From NCBI GenBank assembly GCA_903913215.1, contig CAIWKE010000019.1:1-46740 (forward strand): 46,740 nucleotides of DNA, read 5' to 3'. Position 1 is the stretch's first letter. Each line of letters opens with the position of its first letter. Below, piece after piece: positions 19,442 through 27,510 of this stretch. The DNA comes from an uncultured Holophagaceae bacterium. Lineage in GTDB: Bacteria; Acidobacteriota; Holophagae; Holophagales; Holophagaceae. The notes below the pieces were generated by a model. It saw only the letters and a list, made by a program, of their open reading frames with translations, searched no databases and was not told where the DNA came from. The position numbers were made by a program, and so were the translations under genes.

Positions 19442-20446
19442 ATGTCGAAACTGACCGGAATGCAGAAGGCCGCCGTGCTCATGGTCACCCTGGGTGACGA
19501 GACCGCATCGAACATCTTCAAGTACCTGGAAGAGGACGAAATCCAGTCCATCTCCCGGGAGATCGCCATCACCAAGCATGTGCAGCCCGAGTTGGCCGAG
19601 GAAGTCATGGAGGAGTTCCACACCATGACCCAGGCCCGGAGCTACATCAGCCAGGGCGGCATCGAGTACGCCAAGAAGCTGCTCATCAAGTCTGTGGGCC
19701 CCGAGGTGGCGCGGAAAATCATCGACCGCCTGGTCAAGGCCCTGGAATCCAGCGCCGGCTTCACCAGCCTGGAGCGGGCGAACCCCCAGCAGCTCTCCAA
19801 GTTCATCCAGAACGAGCACCCCCAGACCATCGCCCTCATCCTGGCCCACCTCAACGCCTCCCAGGCGGCGGAACTCATCTCCAGCCTCCCGGAAGTACTC
19901 CGCAGCGACGTGGCCATGCGCATGGCCAGCCTCCAGGAGATCAGCCCCGAGGTGGTGCGCCGCATCAGCCTCATCCTTGAACAGAAGCTGGAGGCCCTGG
20001 GCTCCTTCGCCACCGAAGCCTATGGCGGTGTCCGCGCCGTGGCTGAGTTGTTCAACCGCATGGAGCGCAATGTGGGCCGCACGGTGCTCGAGAAGATCGA
20101 GACCGAGAACCCCCAACTGGCGGCCAGCATCCGGGACCTCATGTTCGTTTTCGACGACATCCTGCTCATCGACGACAACGGCATCACTGAGATCCTCAAA
20201 CGGGCCGACAAGAAGACCCTCACCATCGCCCTCAAGGGCACCAGTGAGGAACTCCAGAATCAGTTCTTCCGCAACATGTCCAGCCGCGCCGTGGAGCTCA
20301 TGAAGGAAGAGATGGAGTTCATGGGCCCCGTGAAGCTGAAGGATGTGGAGAAGTCCCAACACGAGATCGTGGAGATCGTGCGTCAGCTCGAAGAGGAAGG
20401 CGTCATCAGCATCGGCGGAGGCGGAGGCGAGGACTATGTCTCATAA
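19442..20446 (+). CDS. fliG: Flagellar motor switch protein FliG
   Basis: 334 residues, full length. N-domain begins LTGMQKAAVLMVTLGDETAS; the middle domain has the EHPQ motif (NEHPQTIALILAHL, near 124-137); the C-domain has the charged torque helix with VFDDILLIDDNGITEILKRADK (about 237-258), which meets MotA. It couples stator movement to the MS ring and takes part in direction switching with FliM and FliN (not in this window). It starts two bases after the fliF stop. Its own 3' end overlaps fliH by 11 bases. A poly-Gly stretch just before the end (IGGGGGEDYVS) is unusual but harmless in appearance. Confidence 0.97.
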   Translation: MSKLTGMQKAAVLMVTLGDETASNIFKYLEEDEIQSISREIAITKHVQPELAEEVMEEFHTMTQARSYISQGGIEYAKKLLIKSVGPEVARKIIDRLVKALESSAGFTSLERANPQQLSKFIQNEHPQTIALILAHLNASQAAELISSLPEVLRSDVAMRMASLQEISPEVVRRISLILEQKLEALGSFATEAYGGVRAVAELFNRMERNVGRTVLEKIETENPQLAASIRDLMFVFDDILLIDDNGITEILKRADKKTLTIALKGTSEELQNQFFRNMSSRAVELMKEEMEFMGPVKLKDVEKSQHEIVEIVRQLEEEGVISIGGGGGEDYVS

Positions 20447-21167
20447 GGGCTTCATCCGCGCCGAGGACCTCGTGGACACCCTCCTCGAGTCGTTCCCGTA
20501 CTTCCCCATCGACGCCATGATGTCCCAGGAGAACTTCGGCGAGGATTCCGATTCCATCGCCTCGGAGCTGGGGGACCACGATGGCATGGCCATCCCCCTG
20601 GAGAAGCGACTCGTGGACCGGCTCCAGGAAGCGGAGCGCCAGGCTCAGGACATCGCCCGCCGCGCCTATGAAGAGGGGTTTGCGGGAGGTGAGGCCGAGG
20701 GCCGGGCCTTCGGCGAATCCCAGTACAAGGCCTACATCCTGCGCCTCGAAGAGCAACTCCTGGACTTGGCCACGGTCGCGACGGGCCTCAGGGAAGCCCT
20801 GAACGAAGAGGTGGTGGCCCTGGCCCTGGCCGTGGGCGAGCACCTGGCCGTCCAGCAGATCGAGCAGAACCCGGAGGCCGTGAAGGCCCTGCTGGAGCGC
20901 GTCCTCGAAGAGCTGCCCTTCCCCCTCCCCCGGGGTCGGCGCGAAGGCGAGATGCCCATGCAGGTCTACCTCAACCCAGCCGACCTGGAGCAGCTGGGCG
21001 AGCACTTCTCGGACCACTCGGGCCTCGTGCTTCTGGCCGAAACGGCCCTCAGCCGCGGCAGCCTGCGCATTGAGGCCCCCCAGGGCATCCTCAACGGCAC
21101 CCTCGAGCGGCGCCGCGAACGCCTCATGCAGCTCATCGAACGCATGAAAGAAGAAGGCCGGGCATGA
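20436..21167 (+). CDS. fliH: Flagellar export regulator FliH
   Basis: 243 residues. The central region has the GxxxG-like helix repeats typical of FliH (YEEGFAGGEAEGRAFGESQY, near 82-101), followed by a long helix and a C-terminal FliH/HrpE-type domain (LYLNPADLEQL-like QVYLNPADLEQLGEHF, and SRGSLRIEAPQGILNGTLERR). It forms a dimer that holds the ATPase FliI off the membrane and brings it to the export gate. The N-terminal 50 residues (DLVDTLLESFPYFPIDAMM, then an acidic patch) are an extension I cannot assign. The start lies inside fliG; the stop overlaps fliI (ATGA). Confidence 0.88.
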   Translation: MSHKGFIRAEDLVDTLLESFPYFPIDAMMSQENFGEDSDSIASELGDHDGMAIPLEKRLVDRLQEAERQAQDIARRAYEEGFAGGEAEGRAFGESQYKAYILRLEEQLLDLATVATGLREALNEEVVALALAVGEHLAVQQIEQNPEAVKALLERVLEELPFPLPRGRREGEMPMQVYLNPADLEQLGEHFSDHSGLVLLAETALSRGSLRIEAPQGILNGTLERRRERLMQLIERMKEEGRA

Positions 21168-22525
21168 GCCCCCTCCTGGCCCCCTCCGCCCTGGCGGCCC
21201 GCATCCCCGGGCTGCCCAAGGGCGACTGGATGGGCCGGGTCACCAAGGTGGTGGGCCTGGTGGTGGAATCCACGGGGCCCGATTGCTCGGTGGGCGAGCA
21301 GATGCTCATCCACGCCACGGACGTGGGGGGTCGGCCCCGGCTGGTCCATGCTGAAGTGGTCGGCTTTTCCGGCCAGAAGGTGCTGCTCATGCCCATCGAG
21401 GAGACCGAAGGCATCCGCCCCGGCCTCTGGGTGGAGGGCACAGGCCATCAGTCTGAGCTGCCCGTTTCGGACTCCCTGCTGGGCCGCGTCATCGATCCCC
21501 TGGGACGCCCCTTGGATGGTGGCCCCCCCATCGAGGCCATGGCCCACCTGCCTCTGCAGGGCGCCCCCCCCAATCCCATGCAGCGCAAACGCATCGATCA
21601 GGTGCTCTCCACCGGCGTGCGGGCCATCGACGGCCTGCTCACCCTGGGCAAGGGCCAGCGGGTCGGCATCTTCTCCGGCTCCGGTGTGGGCAAGTCCACC
21701 CTCCTGGGCATGGTGGCGCGGAACACTTCGGCCGCAGTGAACGTCATCACCCTGGTGGGGGAGCGGGGCCGCGAACTGCGGGAGTTCATCGAGAACGACC
21801 TGGGCACCGAGGGCCTCCGCCGCAGCGTGGTGGTGGTCTCCACCAGCGACCAGAGCCCTCTCCTGCGTCTGCGCTGCGCCATGGCCGGCACCACCGTGGC
21901 CGAGTACTTCATGCGCCAGGGCAAGGACGTGCTCCTGATGATGGACAGCGTGACCCGCTTCGCCATGGCCCAGCGCGAAGTGGGCCTCAGCGCCGGCGAG
22001 CCGCCGAGTTCCCGAGGCTATACCCCTTCAGTCTTCGCCCTGCTGCCCCGGCTCATGGAGCGGGCCGGAACCTTCGAGGGCATGGGTTCCATCACGGGCA
22101 TCTACACGGTGCTGGTGGAGGGCGACGACAAGAACGAGCCCATCAGTGACGCCGTGCGGGGCATCCTCGATGGGCACGTGGTACTCTCCCGGAAGCTGGG
22201 CTCCAAGAACCATTTTCCCGCCATTGATGTGCTCGCCAGCCTCTCCCGCCTCTTCAGCGCCCTGGCGCCACCCGAGCAGAAGCAGCTCGCCAGCAAGCTG
22301 CGGGACCTCATGGCCACCTACCAGGACGCCGAGGACCTCATCCAGATCGGCGCCTACACCAAGGGCTCCAGCACCAGCATCGACCAGGCCATCCAATTCC
22401 AGCCCGCCATCCAGTCCTTCCTGCGCCAGGCCACGGCCGAGGCCTCGGATCACCGCCAGGCCATGCTCGACATGGGCAAGATCTTCGGCATTGATCTGGC
22501 GCCCTTCCTGAAGCAGCTGAGCTGA
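21164..22525 (+). CDS. fliI: Flagellum-specific ATPase FliI
   Basis: 453 residues. The Walker A loop is at about 172-179 (SGVGKST), Walker B in VLLMMDSVTRFAMAQREVGL, and the F1/V1-type signature PSSRGYTPSVFALLPRLMERAG. The N-terminal beta-barrel domain and the C-terminal helical domain that binds export substrates are both complete. It energises or organises substrate loading at the flagellar type III gate with FliH and FliJ. Its start is coupled to fliH (ATGA) and its stop to fliJ (TGATG), so fliHIJ form a tight translational unit. Confidence 0.97.
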   Translation: MSPLLAPSALAARIPGLPKGDWMGRVTKVVGLVVESTGPDCSVGEQMLIHATDVGGRPRLVHAEVVGFSGQKVLLMPIEETEGIRPGLWVEGTGHQSELPVSDSLLGRVIDPLGRPLDGGPPIEAMAHLPLQGAPPNPMQRKRIDQVLSTGVRAIDGLLTLGKGQRVGIFSGSGVGKSTLLGMVARNTSAAVNVITLVGERGRELREFIENDLGTEGLRRSVVVVSTSDQSPLLRLRCAMAGTTVAEYFMRQGKDVLLMMDSVTRFAMAQREVGLSAGEPPSSRGYTPSVFALLPRLMERAGTFEGMGSITGIYTVLVEGDDKNEPISDAVRGILDGHVVLSRKLGSKNHFPAIDVLASLSRLFSALAPPEQKQLASKLRDLMATYQDAEDLIQIGAYTKGSSTSIDQAIQFQPAIQSFLRQATAEASDHRQAMLDMGKIFGIDLAPFLKQLS

Positions 22526-22974
22526 TGGCCGCCCGCTTCCACTTCCGCCTGGAGCCCCTGCGCAAGCTGCGGGAGGCCCTGGAGCGTGAGGCCGAGCGCG
22601 CCCTGGCCCGGGCCATCCAGGCCGAGCGGGAAGTCCGAGATTTCCTGGAAGCCCTGGAAGCCGAGCGCACCGCCCTCTACGAAGCCCGCCGTCAGGCCGC
22701 AGGCCAAGTCCTGGACTTGGACCTCTGGCGCGCCGGCGAACGCTACCTGGTGGTGCTGGAACGGCGGCAGATCGAAGCCTTTGAGCATCTGCGGACAGCC
22801 TCCGCCGCCACCGCCGCCGCCAGGGCGGCCCTGGTCCTGGCCCACCGTGATCACCTCATGCTCGTCCGCCTGAAGGAACGCCGCGCGCTTCAGCACCTGA
22901 AAGAACAGGAGCTCCGCGAAGCCCTGGAGATGGACGAACTGGCCGTCCTGCGCTACCAACGGCTTACCGCCTAG
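22525..22974 (+). CDS. fliJ: Flagellar export protein FliJ
   Basis: 149 residues, almost entirely alpha-helical and charged, as expected for the FliJ coiled coil (FRLEPLRKLREALEREAERALARA at the N-terminus in variable form, and LVRLKERRALQHLKEQELREALE near the end). It sits in the FliI hexamer and escorts chaperones to the gate. Sequence conservation in this family is low, so position directly after fliI with a one-base overlap carries much of the weight. Confidence 0.9.
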   Translation: MAARFHFRLEPLRKLREALEREAERALARAIQAEREVRDFLEALEAERTALYEARRQAAGQVLDLDLWRAGERYLVVLERRQIEAFEHLRTASAATAAARAALVLAHRDHLMLVRLKERRALQHLKEQELREALEMDELAVLRYQRLTA

Positions 22975-22990
22975 CCCCGTAGGAGTCCCC

Positions 22991-23536
22991 ATGAATCCCC
23001 GCTACCTGCTCTGGATCTCGGCCCCCCTTATCCTGTCGGCAGGCGTCCTTTGGCTGTCGGCCCAGGAACCCAAAGGCGAGACCAAGGGCCTCGCCGGTGA
23101 AGGCGTGAAGGTGGCAGAGCTGGCCTCCCAACTGCAGAACCGCGAGAAGGCCATCGCCCAGAAAGAGGCTGAGCTGCGCCAGCTGGAGCAGCGCCTCAAC
23201 ACCCTCCAGGCCACCCTCGACAAGGACCGCGGCGAGATGGCCGGCCGGGAGAAGGCCGTGCAGGAGGCCCTGGCCAAGGTGGAGCACCTGAAGGTCCGCC
23301 CCGCGATCGACCCCCAGATCATCCGCACCTATGAGGCCATGGACCCCACCGCTGGGGCCCAGGCCATGAAGGAGCTGGCCGCCCAGAACATGGAGGTGGC
23401 CGTGGCCCTGGTGGCGGGCATGGTGCCCAAGAAAGCCGCGAAGCTCATGGACCAGCTGGCACCCCTCGACGCCAAGCTGGCGGGTCGGCTCTCGGAGAAG
23501 GTCAGCCTCTCCAAGGCCAAAGATCCCGCAGTTTGA
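22991..23536 (+). CDS. MotE/MgtE-N-like flagellar accessory protein
   Basis: 181 residues. An N-terminal signal or anchor (about 5-24, LLWISAPLILSAGVLWLSAQ) is followed by a coiled coil (about 42-100, LQNREKAIAQKEAELRQLEQRLNTL onward) and a C-terminal helical domain of about 65 residues (IIRTYEAMDPTAGAQAMKEL to APLDAKLAGRLSEKV) resembling the MgtE N-domain fold seen in MotE and in FliG-like repeats. It follows fliJ by 16 bases with a GGAG site four bases before the ATG. MotE is a periplasmic chaperone of the MotC motor component in rhizobia. Here only the fold and place are supported, so the name is a working label. Confidence 0.75.
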   Translation: MNPRYLLWISAPLILSAGVLWLSAQEPKGETKGLAGEGVKVAELASQLQNREKAIAQKEAELRQLEQRLNTLQATLDKDRGEMAGREKAVQEALAKVEHLKVRPAIDPQIIRTYEAMDPTAGAQAMKELAAQNMEVAVALVAGMVPKKAAKLMDQLAPLDAKLAGRLSEKVSLSKAKDPAV

Positions 23537-23581
23537 ACCCCGGCAAACCATAGTCCACGAGCGGCTTGGCCGCGAGTGGGC

Positions 23582-23613
23582 CCGGGGGTGTGCGCGCAGC
23601 GCGGGACCCCCGG
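23582..23613 (+). terminator. Strong GC hairpin upstream of fliK
   Basis: Eight-base perfect arms CCGGGGGT (23582-23589) and ACCCCCGG (23606-23613) with further GCGC pairing inside the 16-base loop. No T-run follows. It sits between the motE-like stop and a second sigma-54 promoter candidate, so it may attenuate or end read-through, leaving fliK-flgDE partly independent. Confidence 0.5.
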
Positions 23614-23644
23614 ACAGCATCGAGCCATTCCTGCCCAACGACAT

Positions 23645-23660
23645 CGGCACGGTCCTGGCC
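23645..23660 (+). promoter_or_regulatory. Sigma-54 promoter candidate for fliK-flgD-flgE
   Basis: CGGCACGGTCCTGGCC has GGCACG and the invariant GG (23646-23647) and GC (23658-23659) exactly ten bases apart. The -12 element is weaker (TGGC instead of TTGC). Predicted transcription start near 23671, about 28 bases before fliK. Confidence 0.5.
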
Positions 23661-23698
23661 CAGGGAACTCATCCGGATGACCCGGAAGTGAGGTCCCC

Positions 23699-25450
23699 AT
23701 GGCTTCAGCCAGTCCCACCGCCCTCTTGCCGATCAGCGATCGGCTGGTGTCGGAGCGTTCGGAAGCCAAGGCCTACGATGGCTCCGACGGCAAGTTTGCG
23801 GGCCTCATGGCCCAGTTCACGCCCCCGGCGACCAAGCCCGCGGGGACATTGGTTGGCAGCAGCCCCCAAGCCCGGTCGGAGGCACTGCGGAGCAGGCGCA
23901 GTGACAGCTCCCAGACCGCCCATGTCGACGCCAGCAGCACCACGGCTGCCCAGGACAGCCCAAACCGCCCTGCGCCAGTCCGAGAGCAGTCAGCCCAAGT
24001 GCCGACGCCCCGGGATCCGAGCCGCAACAATCCCGCCGCCGCTTCCACCCCCGCCCCGCGGAATGGCGCCACCGCCGCCCCCGATGCCAGTGGCACCCCG
24101 GCAACTCCTGCCAAAGCTGACGCGTCTCCCACGACCAATGCCCAACCCCAGGGAGCCCAGGGACAGCCCCCAGTGGCCCCAACTGTTGACGACACCGCTG
24201 CCGCCGTGGCCCAGGCTCTGGCGCTGACTCAAGCTCAGTTCCAGGCCAGCCAGGGGTCCTCCCTCATTCCCATCGCCGCCCAGGCCCCCAACGCAACCCT
24301 GGATCCCAACGCAGCCCCAGATCCCAGCGCAACCCTGGATCCCAAAGCAGCCCTGGATCCCATGGCGATGCTGAAAGTCGGCCTGGCGGCCTCCCAGGGC
24401 CTGCCGCTCCCCCAGGCGCCCTCTGCGCCTGCAGCCACAGCCGCCCTGCCCACTCCGACTCAGATCCAGCCCCAGACCCCCACTCCGGCGCCGGCACAGA
24501 CACCCGTTCCACTTCCCACCTCTGCCGCCAGCCTCAGCCAGGATCTGGCCAAGGCCCTGCAATCACAGAGCCCCAGCCCGGCGGCCAACGATCCCGGGTC
24601 CGCCGCGCCCACCCAAGGCCAGCCCACCTCGCCGATCATCACCTTCCAGGCAGCGGTTGCCGCCACTGGCGCCCCGTCCAAGGAGACGCCGAAACCAGCC
24701 GCCGCGGCGCAGCTCGCGACAGGATTGCTGGCGGAAGCTGCGCTGGCCAGCGCCAAGACTCCGCTGCTGCTCGCGGCCCCCGCCGCACCGCAGGCCCTGA
24801 CCCCCGTGCAGCTCAAGCTCCAGCTCGAAGCAGCGCCCCTGAGCGCAGAGGCCACCAAGGCCACCGCAGCAGAGGCGGGCTTTCCGACTCCCACCCTGGA
24901 TCTCGGCGCCCAGAAGGTCCAGGGCACGTCTACCCAGGCCTTGCACCTACCGGATGGCTCCAGTGCGGCGGTCCTGAACGCTCCCGCAAAAACCATGGAG
25001 GTCGCTCCCGCTCCTGTGGTCACCGAAGCAGCCACCATTCAGACGCCGCTCACGGCCCCCGTCAGCCAGGTGGCCGGCAGCATGCGGTGGATGCTGAAGA
25101 CCGGCTCCCAGGAAGCCCAGCTGCAGTTGCATCCCGACTCTCTTGGCCAGGTCACCATCCACCTCAAGGTGGAGGGTGGCGAGGTCCACGCCCGCATCTG
25201 GGTCACCGATCCCAGCTCCGCCCAGGCCGTACAGGAAGGTCGTGCCCACCTGGAGCTGTCGCTCAAGGAGCAGGGTCTCCAACTGGGAAGCTTCGACCTC
25301 CAACAAGGCAATCATCCCTCCCAGCAGGCGCCACCGACCGCGGCCTACAGCACGCCGCCCGCCGCAGACCTGCTTCAGGCCCGGCAAGAAGCACCACCCG
25401 GTCCGTTGCCTTCCGTCCTCAACCCGCACCACGTCGAGCTTTACGCATGA
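23699..25450 (+). CDS. fliK: Flagellar hook-length control protein FliK
   Basis: 583 residues. The first 440 residues are a low-complexity Ala/Pro/Gln/Thr-rich ruler region, which in this family varies freely. The C-terminal FliK domain is recognisable: SMRWMLKTGSQEAQLQLHPD, LGQVTIHLKVEGGEVHARIW and HLELSLKEQGLQLGSFDLQ (about 460-540), the part that contacts the FlhB gate and switches export from hook to filament. Four 18-base tandem repeats lie in the ruler region (24290-24361). Position between the export genes and flgD/flgE matches other operons. It has its own promoter candidate. Confidence 0.9.
   Translation: MASASPTALLPISDRLVSERSEAKAYDGSDGKFAGLMAQFTPPATKPAGTLVGSSPQARSEALRSRRSDSSQTAHVDASSTTAAQDSPNRPAPVREQSAQVPTPRDPSRNNPAAASTPAPRNGATAAPDASGTPATPAKADASPTTNAQPQGAQGQPPVAPTVDDTAAAVAQALALTQAQFQASQGSSLIPIAAQAPNATLDPNAAPDPSATLDPKAALDPMAMLKVGLAASQGLPLPQAPSAPAATAALPTPTQIQPQTPTPAPAQTPVPLPTSAASLSQDLAKALQSQSPSPAANDPGSAAPTQGQPTSPIITFQAAVAATGAPSKETPKPAAAAQLATGLLAEAALASAKTPLLLAAPAAPQALTPVQLKLQLEAAPLSAEATKATAAEAGFPTPTLDLGAQKVQGTSTQALHLPDGSSAAVLNAPAKTMEVAPAPVVTEAATIQTPLTAPVSQVAGSMRWMLKTGSQEAQLQLHPDSLGQVTIHLKVEGGEVHARIWVTDPSSAQAVQEGRAHLELSLKEQGLQLGSFDLQQGNHPSQQAPPTAAYSTPPAADLLQARQEAPPGPLPSVLNPHHVELYA
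24290..24361 (+). repeat. Four 18-bp tandem repeats inside fliK
   Basis: Units of 18 bases, each ending in GATCCC, encode the hexapeptides NATLDP, NAAPDP, SATLDP and KAALDP in frame. Copy-number change would keep the frame and lengthen or shorten the FliK ruler by six residues per unit. Confidence 0.85.
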
Positions 25451-25490
25451 TCGGCATGATTCCTGTTTATTCAATCACCTGGAGGTTTCC

Positions 25491-26153
25491 ATGGAAACCG
25501 GAATGATCACCAGCACCACGGCGACCCCCGCTACCACCACCAGCACCGCCACACCCGGCGGCGCCCTGGACAAGAACAGCTTTCTCAAGTTGCTGGTGGC
25601 CCAGCTGAAGAACCAGGACCCCACGGGTTCTGGCCAGGATCCCAACGCGATGATCCAACAGCTGACGAGCTTCTCGTCTCTGGAGCAGGCACAGAACACC
25701 AACAGCCTGCTCACGGGGTTGCAGGGCCAGACCTCAGGCCTGTTCCAGGCTCAGACGGCGGCCCTGGTGGGCAAGACCGTGCAGGTGAGCGGCTCCTCCT
25801 TCAACCTGGCCTCGGGTTCCGCCTCCATGGGGCTCAACCTCGGCACCGCCGCCAACGTGACGCTGACCGTGAAAGATGCCAATGGCCAGCTGGTGGCCCT
25901 CATTCCCGAAGGACAGCTCAACGCTGGCAATAACACCCTGACCTGGAATGGCAAGGATGCCAACGGCGTCACCCTGCCGGACGGCGCCTACTCGGTGGGC
26001 GTGTCGGCCACGACCGCCAACGGGACCGCCGCCACCGCCACCACCAGCATGTTGGTGAAGGTGGACTCGGTCTCCTTCAAAAACGGAGCGGTCTACCTGA
26101 ACTCTGGCAACAGCAGCTTCGCCCTCACTGACGTCACCAAGATCAACGCCTGA
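25491..26153 (+). CDS. flgD: Flagellar hook capping/assembly protein FlgD
   Basis: 220 residues. The N-terminal signature is clear (LDKNSFLKLLVAQLKNQDP near 28-46, then FSSLEQAQNTNSLL). The C-terminal half is a FlgD Ig-like domain with NTLTWNGKDANGVTLPDGAYSV in variable form and a closing VDSVSFKNGAVYLNSG. FlgD caps the growing hook and promotes FlgE polymerisation. A perfect GGAGG lies five bases before the ATG, the best ribosome-binding site of the operon. The Thr/Ala-rich first 25 residues are an export region. Confidence 0.94.
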   Translation: METGMITSTTATPATTTSTATPGGALDKNSFLKLLVAQLKNQDPTGSGQDPNAMIQQLTSFSSLEQAQNTNSLLTGLQGQTSGLFQAQTAALVGKTVQVSGSSFNLASGSASMGLNLGTAANVTLTVKDANGQLVALIPEGQLNAGNNTLTWNGKDANGVTLPDGAYSVGVSATTANGTAATATTSMLVKVDSVSFKNGAVYLNSGNSSFALTDVTKINA

Positions 26154-26168
26154 GCCCAAGGAGCCCCC

Positions 26169-27446
26169 ATGAGCCTCTATTCCGCCTTCTATTCCGGCCT
26201 TTCCGGCCTCGCCACCAATGCCAATGCGCTGAATGTCATCGGCAACAACCTCTCGAACATCAACACTGTGGGCTTCAAGGGCTCCAGCACCACCTTCCGC
26301 GACATCTTCAGCACCAGCCTGGGCGGCGTCTCCACCCAGGGCAACGGCAACCCCATCCAGTTCGGCTTGGGCGTTCAGGTGAACAGTGTGAGCCAGGACT
26401 TCTCCCAGTCTTCCTTCCAGAGCACCGGCAACGCGCTGGACATGGCCATCCAGGGCAACGGCTTCTTTACCCTGCAGAGCACCGATGGCCGCCAGGTCTT
26501 CTCCCGGGCCGGCAACTTCACGCGCAACAACTCAGGCCTGCTGGTGGCCAGCGACGCTTCCAACGTCATGGGCTGGAACCGTGATCCCCTCACCGGCAAG
26601 GTGAACACCTCCGCCTCTCTGTCCCCCATCAGCATCAGCGACGGCACCACAGCCAGCGCCCTGGCCACCTCCGTCATCAAGACCGGCGTGAACCTGAACG
26701 CCTCCGCTGCCACTGGCGCCACCTCGGTGCTCACCACGCCCGTCCAGGTCTATGACAGCCAGGGCAACACTCAGTCCCTCACGGTGACCTACCAGAAGAC
26801 CGGCACCAACACCTGGAGCTACACCGTGGCGGGCCCCGCCGGGGCCACCATCAATGGCGGCGCCACGGCAGCCGGCAACCTCACCTTCTCCCCCAACGGC
26901 ACCCTGCTCACCATCAATGGCAGCTCTCCGACCGCGGGCAACAATCCCTCCCTCGCCATCAACTGGGGCAACGGCGCCGCCGCCAGTACCATCGGCTTTG
27001 GCCTGGTGAATGCCGACGGCAGCTCGAACCTGACCCAGTACAGCGCCGCCAGCGACACCAGCAGCAGCTACCAGGACGGCTACGGCGCCGGCACACTGCG
27101 CGACCTGACCGTAGACCAGACCGGCGTCATCAGCGGCACCTTCACCAATGGCCAGGTCATCCAGCTGGCCCAGGTGGCGCTCTCCACCTTCAACAACGTG
27201 AATGGCCTAGTGCAGGCCGGGAACAACCACTGGGGCCAGAGCCTCGCCTCGGGCTCGCCCACCGTCGGCATTGCGGGCCAGGGCGGCCGGGGCGGCGTGC
27301 TGGGTTCCAACCTGGAACTTTCCAACGTGGATATGGCGGGCGAGTTCACCAAGCTCATCCTCAGCCAACGCGGCTACCAGGCCAATTCCCGCATCGTCAC
27401 CACTACGGACCAGCTGCTGCAGGAAACCCTGAACATGAAGCAGTAG
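26169..27446 (+). CDS. flgE: Flagellar hook protein FlgE
   Basis: 425 residues. The N-terminal axial segment has SGLSGLATNANALNVIGNNLSNINTVGFKGS (about 8-38, read with the NNxxNxxTxGFK core), the DMAIQGNGFFTLQ motif follows near 92-104, and the C-terminal segment has LELSNVDMAGEFTKLILSQR and ends ETLNMKQ. The middle 250 residues are the variable Ser/Gly/Ala/Asn-rich surface domain. It polymerises into the hook with FlgD as cap and FliK as ruler. Last flagellar gene of the operon. A 13-bp hairpin follows 20 bases after the stop. Confidence 0.95.
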   Translation: MSLYSAFYSGLSGLATNANALNVIGNNLSNINTVGFKGSSTTFRDIFSTSLGGVSTQGNGNPIQFGLGVQVNSVSQDFSQSSFQSTGNALDMAIQGNGFFTLQSTDGRQVFSRAGNFTRNNSGLLVASDASNVMGWNRDPLTGKVNTSASLSPISISDGTTASALATSVIKTGVNLNASAATGATSVLTTPVQVYDSQGNTQSLTVTYQKTGTNTWSYTVAGPAGATINGGATAAGNLTFSPNGTLLTINGSSPTAGNNPSLAINWGNGAAASTIGFGLVNADGSSNLTQYSAASDTSSSYQDGYGAGTLRDLTVDQTGVISGTFTNGQVIQLAQVALSTFNNVNGLVQAGNNHWGQSLASGSPTVGIAGQGGRGGVLGSNLELSNVDMAGEFTKLILSQRGYQANSRIVTTTDQLLQETLNMKQ

Positions 27447-27465
27447 GTTCTGGACTCCTACCCTT

Positions 27466-27495
27466 AGAAGCGCGGCTCCCCCGAGCCGCGCTTCT
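27466..27495 (+). terminator. Hairpin terminator at the end of the flagellar operon
   Basis: Perfect 13-bp stem (AGAAGCGCGGCTC at 27466-27478 with its complement at 27483-27495) and a CCCC loop. There is no T-run (GCGTACA follows). The stem strength and its place right after flgE make it the likely operon end. Confidence 0.75.
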
Positions 27496-27510
27496 GCGTA
27501 CACTGCTCCC

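Noticed and set aside
17742-25450. Flagellar cluster read as a non-flagellar (injectisome) type III system
   Set aside because: FliE, FlgB, FlgC, FlgD, FlgE and FliG are flagellum-specific, and no secretin or needle gene is present.
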